A stretch of DNA of 64,000 nucleotides from Atopsyche davidsoni (taxonomy: Eukaryota > Arthropoda > Insecta > Trichoptera > Hydrobiosidae): assembly GCA_022113835.1 (NCBI GenBank), contig JAILWY010000018.1, forward strand, positions 19,429,501 to 19,493,500, read 5' to 3'. Shown here in pieces: positions 51,581-61,400 of this stretch; position 1 is the first letter of the stretch, and every line of letters starts with the position of its first letter. The position numbers and the translations under genes are program-made. Under the pieces are notes generated by a model, which saw only the letters and a list, made by a program, of their open reading frames with translations, made no database searches and was not told where the DNA came from.

Positions 51581-52887
51581 AAGTATAATTAAGGTATACA
51601 CTAGGGTGTCCCTTAAATTTCAAGTTCGATATTTTTTTACGCGTACCTTCTTAAAAGTTTAGTAATAACCCTATATTGTCTAGAAAAAAATATTAGTTCG
51701 ATTTATAAACGATAACCCGTGCCGACTTGCGATTTTAACTTGTCCATACAAGTTGCGTAAGTACTGCGCTGTGACTTTTACAAATAAAACATGTAGTTAC
51801 CTACATGTTTTATTTGTCATTTCATACGTGATTTTTAAGATTAGTAGTGCTTCATTGTTTAGTGCGTTGACATGTCGGTGGAATTACGGAGTGATAAACA
51901 AAATAATTTCCTTATCGGTTTGCCTAGATATCAAATAAATGGTGCAAATTACCATCTAATCGACAATTTCTCTCGGTCCTATTTTACAATATTCTTGAGG
52001 TTAAACTGACTGTTAGTGAAAGTGCAAATCTTGTGATTAGGGAGTGCATCATATATTGGGAAAAAGCAAGAATTCCAACAGGGGCATTTCCTAACTGCGT
52101 GAAGAAAATTGTTGATTTATATCATGTTTGGAGAGAGTTGCAAAAAAATTGTAAGAAAACTCAGGTTACGTTCAAGAGCCGTGAGAACAATTTCAAAATT
52201 GATCTTGATAATTTGTTTGATATTGCACATGCTGATGCTTTTGAGAGAATGAAAATAGAGGAAGATAAATTATTTTTAATGAAACAGAGAGAGCCAGGTC
52301 TACCGGGATGCTTAGGTGGTGTTGATAAAAAATTGGCGGAAAAAGAAGATAGATCTAAACAACGACGAATGGAAGAAGAGGAAAGGGTTGTAAGACAAAG
52401 AGAATCACTAGCTGCTGAAACTAGAAAATCAAGGGCAGAAGCATTAAAATCTGACTTCCAAAACAATGTACCCGACGTAGCCACAGTCCATTGGGATGGA
52501 AAACTATTACCCAGGTTGGATGTACGAAGTTCTAAAGAAGAACGCTTGCCAGTTATTGCTTCGTTTGACGATAAAGAACAGCTTCTTGCAGTGCCGAAAC
52601 TAGAACATTCTTCTGGAAAACATCAAGGTAAGGCTGTCTCAACAGCTCTTTTTGACTGGAACCTTCACGATAAAGTACAAATAATGTGCTGCGACACAAC
52701 AGCTTCCAATACTGGCCATTTCAATGGAGCTTGTGCTATTTTGGAGCAAACTTTAGGAAGAGAATTGCTGCTTTTCGCCTGTCGTCATCATGTTTATGAA
52801 TTGGTCCTAAAAGCTGTCTTTGAAAGCAAAATTAAACAAATTACTAGTAGCCCAGATATTCCAATGTTTAAAAAGTTCAGAGAAAAT

Positions 52888-53364
52888 AGGCATGACGAAA
52901 GATTTTCAAATCCTCTTCCATAATGGGGGTACACATTTACTATTTACGAAAAAAACTTTATTTCGGTAAAAAACTAGAGTTTAACGATGTTTAAAGCCAT
53001 TTTTATAATATTTTTTCAAAAGTGCGCGAAAACGCGACATCGCGAGGCGTGACGTCATCGCAGCATTTTTTAGACGCTCTGACGTCATTAACTATATTGT
53101 CAACCGGCGTGCCATTGTGTTTGCATTGAAGACCATAGACCAATTTGAATACCATAGAGTTGTTGACGTCAGTATGACGTCATGCGCTGTGATTGGTGTT
53201 TCAGTCAAAATGGCCGATTGCAGTATTTTAACCTTTTAATTTGTTAAAAATCTTATTAATCTTAGATTTTTAAATAAAACTAAATCAGTTTTTTAAATCC
53301 TTTTAATATGTATTTTCCCTTAAAATAATTATTTCTTTGATTCTTTGATACTGTCGTCATGCCT
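52888..53364 (+). mobile_element. 477-bp MITE nested in the transposase gene
   Basis: The ends AGGCATGACGA and TCGTCATGCCT are perfect inverted repeats, flanked by AT on each side (52886-52887, 53365-53366). Removing the element with one AT makes the transposase frame continuous (FRENW-KNIDAS). The interior has three TGACGTCA palindromes (from about 53050, 53089, 53176) and no ORF. AT duplication, or insertion between AAAA and TT without duplication, would point to the ISL2EU or Spy side of the PIF/Harbinger-related groups. This is inference. Confidence 0.7.
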
Positions 53365-54009
53365 ATTGGAAAAACATCGACGCTAGTAACATTGAACCAT
53401 CTCTTAATTTCGTAAAACAACGTGTTGCCGAGACAGACATTCAAGCTTTGTATTTATTTTATAAGGCAGAATTAGACAAAGGTTATGTAAGAGATGACTA
53501 CCGCGAATTGGTCAAACTGTGCGTAATATTTTTGGGAGGAGACACAGAGGAAAAATTAAAACTAAGGCCCCCCGGAGCAATGCATCGGGCTCGCTGGATG
53601 GCGAGAGCGATCTATTCTTTAAAAATATGTTTACTTCAGTCACAATGCAGAATAACTGCGAAGGATAAAAAGGCTCTACAAGATGTTTGCTTATTTGTCG
53701 TGGTGTTGTATGTTAAACCTTGGCTCGAATGTACAGTGGCGATCAAAGCACCTAACCAAGATTTGCGCTTCTTGAAGATGTTAAAAGAGTACGAAAAAGT
53801 TGACGCAACAATTTCTAATGCTTCTATAAGCAAGTTTAGCCATCACTTGTGGTATTTATGTGAAGAGACAGTTATTCTATCACTGTTTGATGATGAAGTT
53901 GATAACCAAACTAAAAAGAAAATGATTGCCAACTTCAACCGGGACAAAACCTCAGATTTTAGCAAATGCTATGACCCGTCAAAGGAAGAACTGCCCCAAA
54001 GGTTGTTTG

Positions 54010-54091
54010 GTAAGTTTAATTGACTTTTTGTGATATATTTAAATTGTTGTAGATTTATTTGTTATTTTTCTTATTTTCCTTTTTTTTCCAG
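54010..54091 (+). other. Intron of the transposase gene
   Basis: The 82-bp interval starts GTAAGT and ends in a long T-tract plus CCAG. Joining TTTG to GCAAAA restores an in-frame Gly codon and leads into a frame open to 54408. Confidence 0.75.
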
Positions 54092-54721
54092 GCAAAACAC
54101 TGGATAATTTCGTATCGGAAAAGAGCAAACAATTTTTATCACGACTGCAGATCGACGACAGTTTTCTAAAGGAAGATGTATCTTCCTGGAATAATAATGC
54201 TGCTTTTCTGGAAGCTAAAAGAAAAATAAGTTATTTGAGAGTTGTGAATGATACTGCTGAAAGGGCTGTTAAAATGATGCAAGATTTTAACGGACTTATC
54301 ACGGCTGAAGAAGAACAAAAACAGTTCTTGCTGCGCTGTGTCCAGGAACATAGAAAATTGTATCCGGACTGTAAAAAAACAACTCTAAAAAAAAGTTACC
54401 CTGGCTGATTGTTATTACTTTATGTTTTTGATTAAAGATTAATGTTCATCTAATTGAATTTTTACTATTATTTACTTAATTTATTGCATTTATAATGATT
54501 TTATACCAGACCGAAATATCAAGACAAAACACGTTTTTTTCTAAACTTTGAAGCTCGGTCGGCACTGGTTGCAATTATGCTAGAAAGATGAAATTTTATA
54601 TTTAAGACTCTTATAGCATTACTAAAAAAAGTAGAGGGTACCCATTTCGAAATTTGAAAAAAAAAATTTTTAGGTCATATAAGGGACACCCTAGTATACA
54701 CATTATTGGAGATCTTTTTTC

Positions 54722-54935
54722 GGTACTTGTTTTTTATCCGACCACCAAATTTTTTTAATGTGCATGTACTCGCAGAGATAAGAATCTATCATATGACGAT
54801 GAGTCCCATTGTGACGTTTATTTCGTTCATTGCAGATTTCCATGACCGCTGATTCGTTGGGTTAGGTTAGGTTAGGTTAAAAAAAAGGTTAGGTATGGAA
54901 TAACTTTTTTGGTTGTCGGATAAAAAACAAGTACC
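54722..54935. mobile_element. 214-bp MITE with 8-bp target duplication
   Basis: GGTACTTGTTTTTTATCCGA at the left and its reverse complement at the right form inverted repeats of about 28 bp with one or two mismatches. CTTTTTTC flanks both sides (54714-54721, 54936-54943). An 8-bp duplication fits hAT, P or Merlin groups. The interior contains GGTTAGGTTAGGTTAGG near 54860. Confidence 0.8.
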
Positions 54936-55299
54936 CTTTTTTCTACTTTAAATATATTTTAAATTTCAAAGTAAGTTATTTTCATAATTAATTAAAATTA
55001 TTAAGTTTTTTTTTTTTACAGTTTTTTCTTATAAAACATATGAAAAATATACAAAATATTTTTTTCATTATTTTTCCTCAAATTAACACATAATTCCCTA
55101 ACTCTTCATATTTTTTCACGAAAAATAAAAAAAATCATGCAATCAAGGGTCAAATTATGATACAGCTGTTGTGTGGTGTGTATAGTAAACAAGCGTCCAG
55201 CGAGGGGCATTGTGATGAGTGCAACGCTAAACCCTCCCCCCGTGAGCCGCGGCGGCGCCCGTACACTTTCATTACCGCGGCGGGGCACGTGGCCGACGG

Positions 55300-55314
55300 C
55301 GGTCAAGGTGACCT
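55300..55314. promoter_or_regulatory. Inverted GGTCA half-sites with 3-bp spacer
   Basis: C-GGTCA-AGG-TGACC-T inside the GC island 55200-55360, about 2.9 kb before Blimp-1 coding exon 1. It also contains TCAAGGTGA. Confidence 0.35.
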
Positions 55315-55461
55315 GCGCGCGCCCACGCCGCTCCGCGACCGACTGCACTCGCAGGGCCTTAAATATGCACCGAGCCGCCGTATATTCAAATCAATTGTCG
55401 CGCCAACAATTACTTATCTCACATATTACATTAAAAAATTATCAATATGCACTTAATGGTA

Positions 55462-55840
55462 CAGTAGTACCCCGCTTTACGCCAGTGATACGTTCCGGAA
55501 AAAATCGCGTCAAGTGAAATTCGCGTATATCATAAACACACTAGTCAAAACATAATACAAAAAAATACGAATCATTTGAATCAATCACTTTATGCAGTAT
55601 TACGTGTTATTTTTACTGAAAAATACATCTATTGTCTTTTGGGTAGCGTTTCTTTTGCGTTCTTGTAAAATACGTTTGTTGCTGTTTTTAATTGCTACGA
55701 GATGTCAATGACTATATTATGTTCATACACATTCTTAAAATAAGAAATTCGCGTAACGCGAGGCATTTTTACGCGAAATTTGAAATTCGCGTTGTAGTGA
55801 AACCGCGCGTAACGGGGTCGCGTAAAGCGGGGTATTACTG
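55462..55840 (-). mobile_element. Tigger/pogo-like MITE, copy 2 (inverted relative to copy 1)
   Basis: Starts TA-CAGTAGTACCCCGC and ends GGGGTATTACTG-TA. Its right end, reverse-complemented, matches the left end of the 49175 copy (CGACCCCG, GCGCGGTTTCACTA). It is non-autonomous and holds no real coding frame. Confidence 0.8.
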
Positions 55841-56553
55841 TATTAAAAATTTATCACATAAACAAAACAAATATGCTCAATTAGTTGATTCACTCCAAGG
55901 TTATTTCCATAAAATAAGCTATATATTTATATTTTTTTTTTCTCTCTCTCTTTATATATATATATTTATGATATTGAAGACAGACCGATAAAATATGGAG
56001 TATATTCTCGCGCAGACTTCAGGGCGCTCGCTCGAGGCACGCGCCGGCTGCTCCCGGATGGTGATTTCCGTAATCCCGTTATAAATAACAACGTTTCGGG
56101 GAAACATGTTTCACGAGACTATGTCGCCGTGACGCAAGTCCGCAGCAATCTATAAGTGGGACACGGGTATATCAGTGCTTCATGGCATTCTTATGGAAGT
56201 TTTTGTGGACGATATTTTAAACTATGAAGTCTTTGTTCAGTGAACGCCGGATATGATTTATTTCAAACATAATACTATATTTATCTTTCTTCGTACTAAG
56301 ATTTATTTCTGGTTTTATATATTGAAATAAAACCTTAGTAAAACAAGCACTTTTTAAAAATATTATTAAACAAATTATTTCTCATTTGTTTCCAATAGAA
56401 GATCACCAAACACATAGTATTTTGTATCTTTAAAATAGAAATATTCTACACGATCAACCTGAGTTTCATACACAGTTTTTCATACCGAACGATACTGGGT
56501 TATGGTTAGATATATGGTTATATAAAGATAATTATTTTAATTAGTTGATTTAA
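55841..56553. other. AT-rich DNA with GC patch 56000-56160
   Basis: Nothing coding. A CT/TA simple stretch lies at 55930-55970. Confidence 0.4.
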
Positions 56554-57117
56554 TTAAGGGTCTTGCTACCTAACCTTGCTTGGTGTCCATCCCCCGTATG
56601 CCGACAAAAAACCGTTTTACCTGGCGAAATCGTGTCATTTAATTAATTTAATTGTCACTTTATTTTTCTATGTCGAAAGTTGATTTATTTTAAGAGTATT
56701 AAAAAAACTATAAATTATATTTATCTATTTTTATTATTTAATTAACGTCCATTTTCAGGGTAAAATAAAATCTTGAAAATGTTGAAAAATTGGATAAAAT
56801 GACGACTTTTCAAAACAAAAGTTTATTAAATATTTTTTAAAATTATTTTTTAAAATAATAAATCGCACAGGGTTTATATTGAATTTATTAATTCTAATTG
56901 AAAAAAAGACTTTTAAATGTTTAGGACTCTTAGAACAGGGGCATGACGAATCTCCAGATTCTTACACTTCAATCGGAAAAACACATATTTATCATATTAA
57001 AAAAAGTAAAAAATACTCTGTTCGGAATAAGGGATAAATCTAACTTTTTGCTTTTAAATTTTTTAAACGGACCATAAAATGATTATAAAAACTCGAGTAT
57101 GGTACTTAGGCCCTTAA
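56554..57117 (+). mobile_element. TTAA-flanked MITE family, copy F
   Basis: TTAA at both ends (56554-56557, 57114-57117), with GGGTCTTGCTACC and GGTACTTAGGCCC as imperfect inverted ends. The full body is present with a short deletion near the right end. Confidence 0.8.
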
Positions 57118-57454
57118 TACTTTTGATATATATAGATGTATTGTGCATACGGGGCAAAAATGCGAATAAGCCGTTTCTGGAGATTCAATCAAAACCATTT
57201 TTTATAAAATAATATAGTATTATATATACTCGCTATTTGTCAAATATGTATATTCTAACCAGATACATCGATTCATAGATACAAAGCCACGAGGGTCAAA
57301 AGAATTATGGCGTTAGACCACCATAACTGGGCGTTTCGAAAAACAGATTTTACGGTGTTTTTTGTCGTTTTGTGGGTGATTCGATTGATTAGAAATTCAA
57401 TATTTTTGACAGAGAGTACTTGGTGGAATTCCATTTTAATATTTTTGAATAAAA

Positions 57455-57727
57455 TTCAACACAAGGACCAAAGACCACATAAGAGGATGGAAAAAGGGAG
57501 ATGAAACATCTACCTTCGGCCTCCACCTCTCTGATAATAAGCACGTCTTTAACCAGAACTCCAACCTTAAAATTTTGCATATTAACAATAAAGGCACAAA
57601 ACTCGATCGCCAAGAGATTTTAGAGATCAATCGCATAAAAGATAGCACACCGGAGCACCTGCTTAATGACCAGGTTATTTTCAATAAGTCTCCACTATTA
57701 TTCCCTATTGCTAAATCACATCTTTAA
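57455..57727 (+). pseudogene. Penelope-like GIY-YIG endonuclease C-terminal fragment
   Basis: An open frame of 90 codons with stop 57725-57727 reads NTRTKDHIRGWKKGDETSTF, then GLHLSDNKHVF, ILHINNKGTKLDRQEILEI. The order R-x-K-x-H-I-R, then STF, then the LHI...KG..L...E..EI block, is typical of the GIY-YIG endonuclease domain tail of Penelope-like elements. The reverse transcriptase and the GIY-YIG core proper are absent. The frame itself is not interrupted, so the deletion is fairly young or the sequence is short by chance. Confidence 0.7.
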
Positions 57728-58031
57728 AAAAACATTTACTGCGCAAAAACCTATTATTTACAGATAAACACACAACAGGATAAACCCCAACACAGGATAA
57801 CTGCTGCTACACCCCAAAGCCACTACTTTAGATAATTACCCCATTAATATAAAAACATTTGTTCACAAAAATTTGCAATTATATAGAATCCTCCACTTGT
57901 CAGGTACATTAAAATCACATTAGCCCTTACCACCTGACAATCATTCTCTCTCTTTCCAACAACCTCTCCCTCTAACAATTGTTTACCTAATTGCTTATTA
58001 TTATATCTATAAATCTATTGCTCACTCTGTT

Positions 58032-58067
58032 TGATAGTGCCAACGTGAAAGGTTGGCGAAACCGGTC
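58032..58067 (+). ncRNA. Hammerhead-ribozyme-like motif of a Penelope-like element (copy 3)
   Basis: TGATAGT is followed by a 6-bp stem GCCAAC/GTTGGC with a 7-nt loop, then GAAAC and CGGTC. This is the order of a type-I hammerhead with a very short helix III, as described for Penelope-like elements. The CUGAUGA box is degenerate and an extra U precedes the stem, so activity is doubtful. Confidence 0.45.
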
Positions 58068-58203
58068 ACTAATAAAAATAAAAATGTGGAAAATCACTCG
58101 AGTATTTTATTCAAAAATATTCGATTGATCAGCTGAATATTGTTTGGTAGAACAGTGATGTTTTGCCGTGGATGGAGAGTGATGTGAGTGTTGTTTGCCG
58201 CAG

Positions 58204-58209
58204 TCGAGC
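58204..58209 (+). promoter_or_regulatory. Blimp-1 leader just after a 3' splice site
   Basis: The sequence before the ATG reads TTGTTTGCCGCAG|TCGAGC-ATGG. It combines a plausible acceptor with a start codon followed by G. No promoter motif is obvious in the 80 bp before it, which supports a spliced leader rather than a local start of transcription. Confidence 0.5.
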
Positions 58210-58422
58210 ATGGAGCGTCCAGGCAGCGGCAGCGGCGGCGCGCCCGGCTCGCGCGAGCGGCTGGAGGCGAGCACGCTGCGCGAGGCGGACTACGAGCGGC
58301 TGACCGTGTACTTCGTGTCCGACGTGCCCTGCCCGCCTGGCACGCCGGACCGTGCCGAGCTCACCCTGCCCCGCAACCTCGCGCTGCGCCCCTCCGTGGT
58401 GCTCAGCACCCCCAACACGCCG
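58210..58422 (+). CDS. Blimp-1: Blimp-1 coding exon 1
   Basis: Encodes residues 1-71 from ATG 58210 (MERPGSGSGG) to TPNTP, ending in phase 0 at the donor CCG|GTGAGT. The stretch LREADYERL and the LPRNLALRPS segment match the region just before the PR domain in PRDM1 proteins. The AG acceptor at 58202-58203, six bases before the ATG, suggests that the exon starts at 58204 and that the leader is spliced. The exon is strongly GC-rich. A Penelope-like insertion ends about 90 bp upstream. Confidence 0.9.
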
Positions 58423-61400
58423 GTGAGTATCCAAAGCACCATTCAAATCACCCGCACCACCAACAACCTTTTTTTTTCCACAATGTACTTCTTTAGTAAC
58501 AAAACCGAACTTTTGCATAAAAATTTTTTTTTTGTTTATACGAGCATATCTTAAAAGATACAACGCTGATTTTTTGCTTGTAAGTTTTCAATATGTACGA
58601 ATTATAGGATTCTGATGTTCACCGCGAGAATTTCAAATTTAGAACATTTACAAAAAAAAACATTTCCAGTTTGTGTTAGCTTGACACAAGTACCATTTTT
58701 TTTTTATTTTTTTTTTATCGAAATTGCGTTAAACTTATTAATCGCATCATTCATAGCTCATAATGCCTCCTAAAAAAAATAACACCGTCTACGCACAGCG
58801 AACGTAATTCAAAAATAATTGCACAATTGAACGTGATAAATACTGCATCAAATAAAGAACAGTGCAGTGAAAGTGATGCGTTGTTTGTGACACGTGAAAT
58901 GTCAAGCAATGAATTGGAAGAAAAAAAGTAACAAGACAGCCCTATAATAAAAAAATTGGTATGTACCACGCATTTGTGATGAATATTTCCTACAATGGCT
59001 TTGCTTTCGAAATTATTATCCAGTTATTCAAATATCCAGTGTACAAAATGAAAGCAAATATTCATCTAATTGTCAGCCAAACATATGTTCAAACACTATT
59101 GCATCGTTCATATACGTCATTCTGTGGCGGGCTACATTTGTAGTTTAAAATAATACCCAAAAACATTATAATCACGTTTTGTACCATTAGTAAATATAAG
59201 TTTATATAGAGTGTTCAAAAAGAGTATCGGGTATTTGTTTTGGTGACCGTTATTGCGATGTGCTGCAAATATTTTTGGGCCCAGAGTTTCAGGAGTTTCA
59301 AGGTTTCAACTCAAGAACGTGGTTCCAACAAGACTTGCCATACTTCCAATCAATCAATTGAAGCTGTTAACGAATTATTCTCTAATAAGAACATTTCACT
59401 GGCCTCCCAGAAGCCCCGACCTTTTAGCCCTCTTGACTATTTCGTATGGGAATACCTTAAAAGTAGGGTTTATGGGAATAATCCGACGAACCTAACGGAA
59501 TTGAAACAAAACATCAGGTCAGAAATGGCAGCAATATCGAGGGCTATGTGTCAGCGTGTTATCAGCAATCTTCGTTCCAGAATAGAAGAGTGCCAGCAGC
59601 GTTACGGTCACCATTTGGATAACATCATCTTTTCGAAATAATAATTTTCCAATTTGTATTCTTATAATCAACAAAAAAAATTACTTGATTACTAGTAGTT
59701 TTTGTTTTACTGAACTAACAAATACCCGATTTTATCTTTGGACACCCACAAACATTCACCTAAAAAAAAAATCTGTACCCTGATAATCGGTAGTGGAGTA
59801 GTGGACTTGGAATGATTGTGGAGGGATGTGATCTGGAAGTACGTGGGGGGGGCTTCTGTTATTGTTTCTGTAGCTTACTGCAGAAGTAATATCAGATCTA
59901 AATGCCAGAAGTTTGTAAGGAAAGGATTATATAATAATGCTTTTGGGCAGCAGCAATACGCAGACTTTTCCTTCCGATATAAAACTGCGGTGTAGAAGGA
60001 CCCGGGAGATCCACTACACTATTTTTCTCCATAAACACTGGCGCAGCATGAGTATATATATGCTCAGTGCCAGTGGTCGCCAACCTCCTTTGAGGAGAGG
60101 CACTTGATGAATCCTATTGTCAATGATGGGTCCTATTGTCATTAAAAAAAATGTACAGTTTATGTACATCCAACAAGTATGCTTGGATGTTGTATTTGAA
60201 GAGAGATTTGCCTTGCAGACGGAAGGAGTATGGAGCGCGGGGATGATCCCTCGAGGTACGCGCTTCGGGCCCTTTGAAGGAACAAGAACCCCCAACTCTC
60301 CGGATGACAAGGTGTCCTGGCGATACTACTGGAGGGTGAGTAATAAAAATCTAAACCTGAATTTAATACCTACATATTATTCAATCCAAGCAACATAACG
60401 ATTAGACAACTAGAAACCTTTTTCATGATAGACCATATCATACATGTACTGACATTTACCTTTTTATCGTCATTAGTATCATCAGATAAAAAAATATCTG
60501 AAAAAAAAGCTGCAAGGAAAGCTTGTTGCTTTCATTTGCAATTAATGTATTCCTAAAAACTTTACATTGTTATGTTTATATATTTATTTTTGTTTAAATT
60601 TTATGTGTAACGAAAGTTCATATTATGAATAAGTGTTAATCATTTGTTAAAAAAATAATTTAATGAATTTTGTTGCTCGCTTTGAATATATTGGATTATT
60701 CCTGTGCTTTGTAAGGTTGTGGAATAGAAATGCTTTTTATATTATGCTCTTAAACAATCAGCTTTTATTTTCATAGATTCATGCTCATGGTTTATTTATT
60801 TTATTTTAAGTAAAATTTATTTCAATGATTAGTGTTTACATGATTCAATTAAATTTAAATACTTGTATGCAGTTCCTTTATAAGTATACCGAATTAATTT
60901 TATTTCAAAGATCAAACACCTATTATGATGAAATACTTTAATATTCCTATAGCCATAAATATTTATCTTTTGTAAATACCTAAGATAAAAATTTAATTTC
61001 CATACAACACTAACTATGATTAAAATCAAGAATGAAAATCTTTCAACGGTAAAATGACAAGATATAAATTAGCTAGTTAGTATTACCGATTTAAAAATCA
61101 ATGAATTAAATAAAAATGTTTTTCTGTCGTTCGATGATTGAGTTCATATTGAATGTATAATATTTCGAAGATATCAGTGATTGCTTTTGTATAAATACAG
61201 GTAGTAAAAACAACAACCCTTAGCAAAACATCCCTTTCATCAAATGCAAATATTCCCTTTTAATTGAATTTAGAGCTAGTTCACATAGGATTTTAAATAA
61301 TTTTTGTTATTTGTCATAATAGTGCTTTTAAATTTATTCTCCTAGTTTAGTTCTGCCTCTAAAGGTGTGGTCTTATAGATACTCCTTCTTCTTCTATCTA

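Larger units (their letters stand above)
51872..54408 (+). pseudogene. Transposase of the 51600 element (frameshift plus nested insertion)
   Basis: Probable start ATG 51872 (MSVELRSDKQ). The frame breaks at the A-run 51946-51948, where one missing A explains the shift into KLPSNRQ. Exon 1 then runs through ESANLVIREC, a charged coiled segment (about 52240-52450), VHWDGK, CCDTTASNTG and ACRHHVYELV to 52887, where a 477-bp MITE interrupts it. It resumes at about 53367 (NIDASNIEP) through DDYRELV and RARWMARAIYSL to donor 54009|GTAAGT. The final exon is 54092-54408 (GKTLDNF to a stop). The D of WDGK, the D of CDTTASN and a later E are candidate catalytic residues. About 658 residues in the repaired layout. 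I recognise the style from arthropod transposon proteins of uncertain superfamily. Confidence 0.75.
51600..54695 (+). mobile_element. 3.1-kb DDE cut-and-paste DNA transposon, 4-bp TSD
   Basis: Terminal inverted repeats ACTAGGGTGTCCCTTA (51600 on) and its reverse complement ending at 54695 are flanked by ATAC on both sides (51596-51599 and 54696-54699). The element carries a two-exon transposase interrupted by a nested MITE (52888-53364). A 4-bp duplication fits Sola-type or a few other superfamilies. I cannot assign it with certainty from motifs. Confidence 0.85.
57390..58120 (+). mobile_element. Penelope-like retroelement, truncated copy with target duplication
   Basis: The copy is flanked by ATTCGATTGAT at 57379-57389 and 58119-58129 (11 bp, overlapping the element end by two bases). 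The first 65 bp match the left part of the 21615 copy (TTTTTGACAGAGAGTACTTG). The sequence then jumps to the 3' end of a Penelope-like ORF, its trailer, a hammerhead-like motif at 58032-58067 and the terminal CGAGTATTTTATTC segment. The element ends about 90 bp before Blimp-1 coding exon 1, on the same strand. Confidence 0.75.

Noticed and set aside
53050..53190. TGACGTCA sites as a host CRE enhancer
   Set aside because: They belong to the nested MITE inside a dead transposase gene.
54856..54875. TTAGG repeats as a telomere remnant
   Set aside because: Only three units, located inside an 8-bp-TSD MITE; the same word occurs in the 259-975 repeats.
1..58200. Known insect microRNA hairpins
   Set aside because: I looked for common seeds (let-7, miR-1, miR-8, bantam, miR-9, miR-14) and saw none. 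A folding search would be needed to exclude unknown ones.
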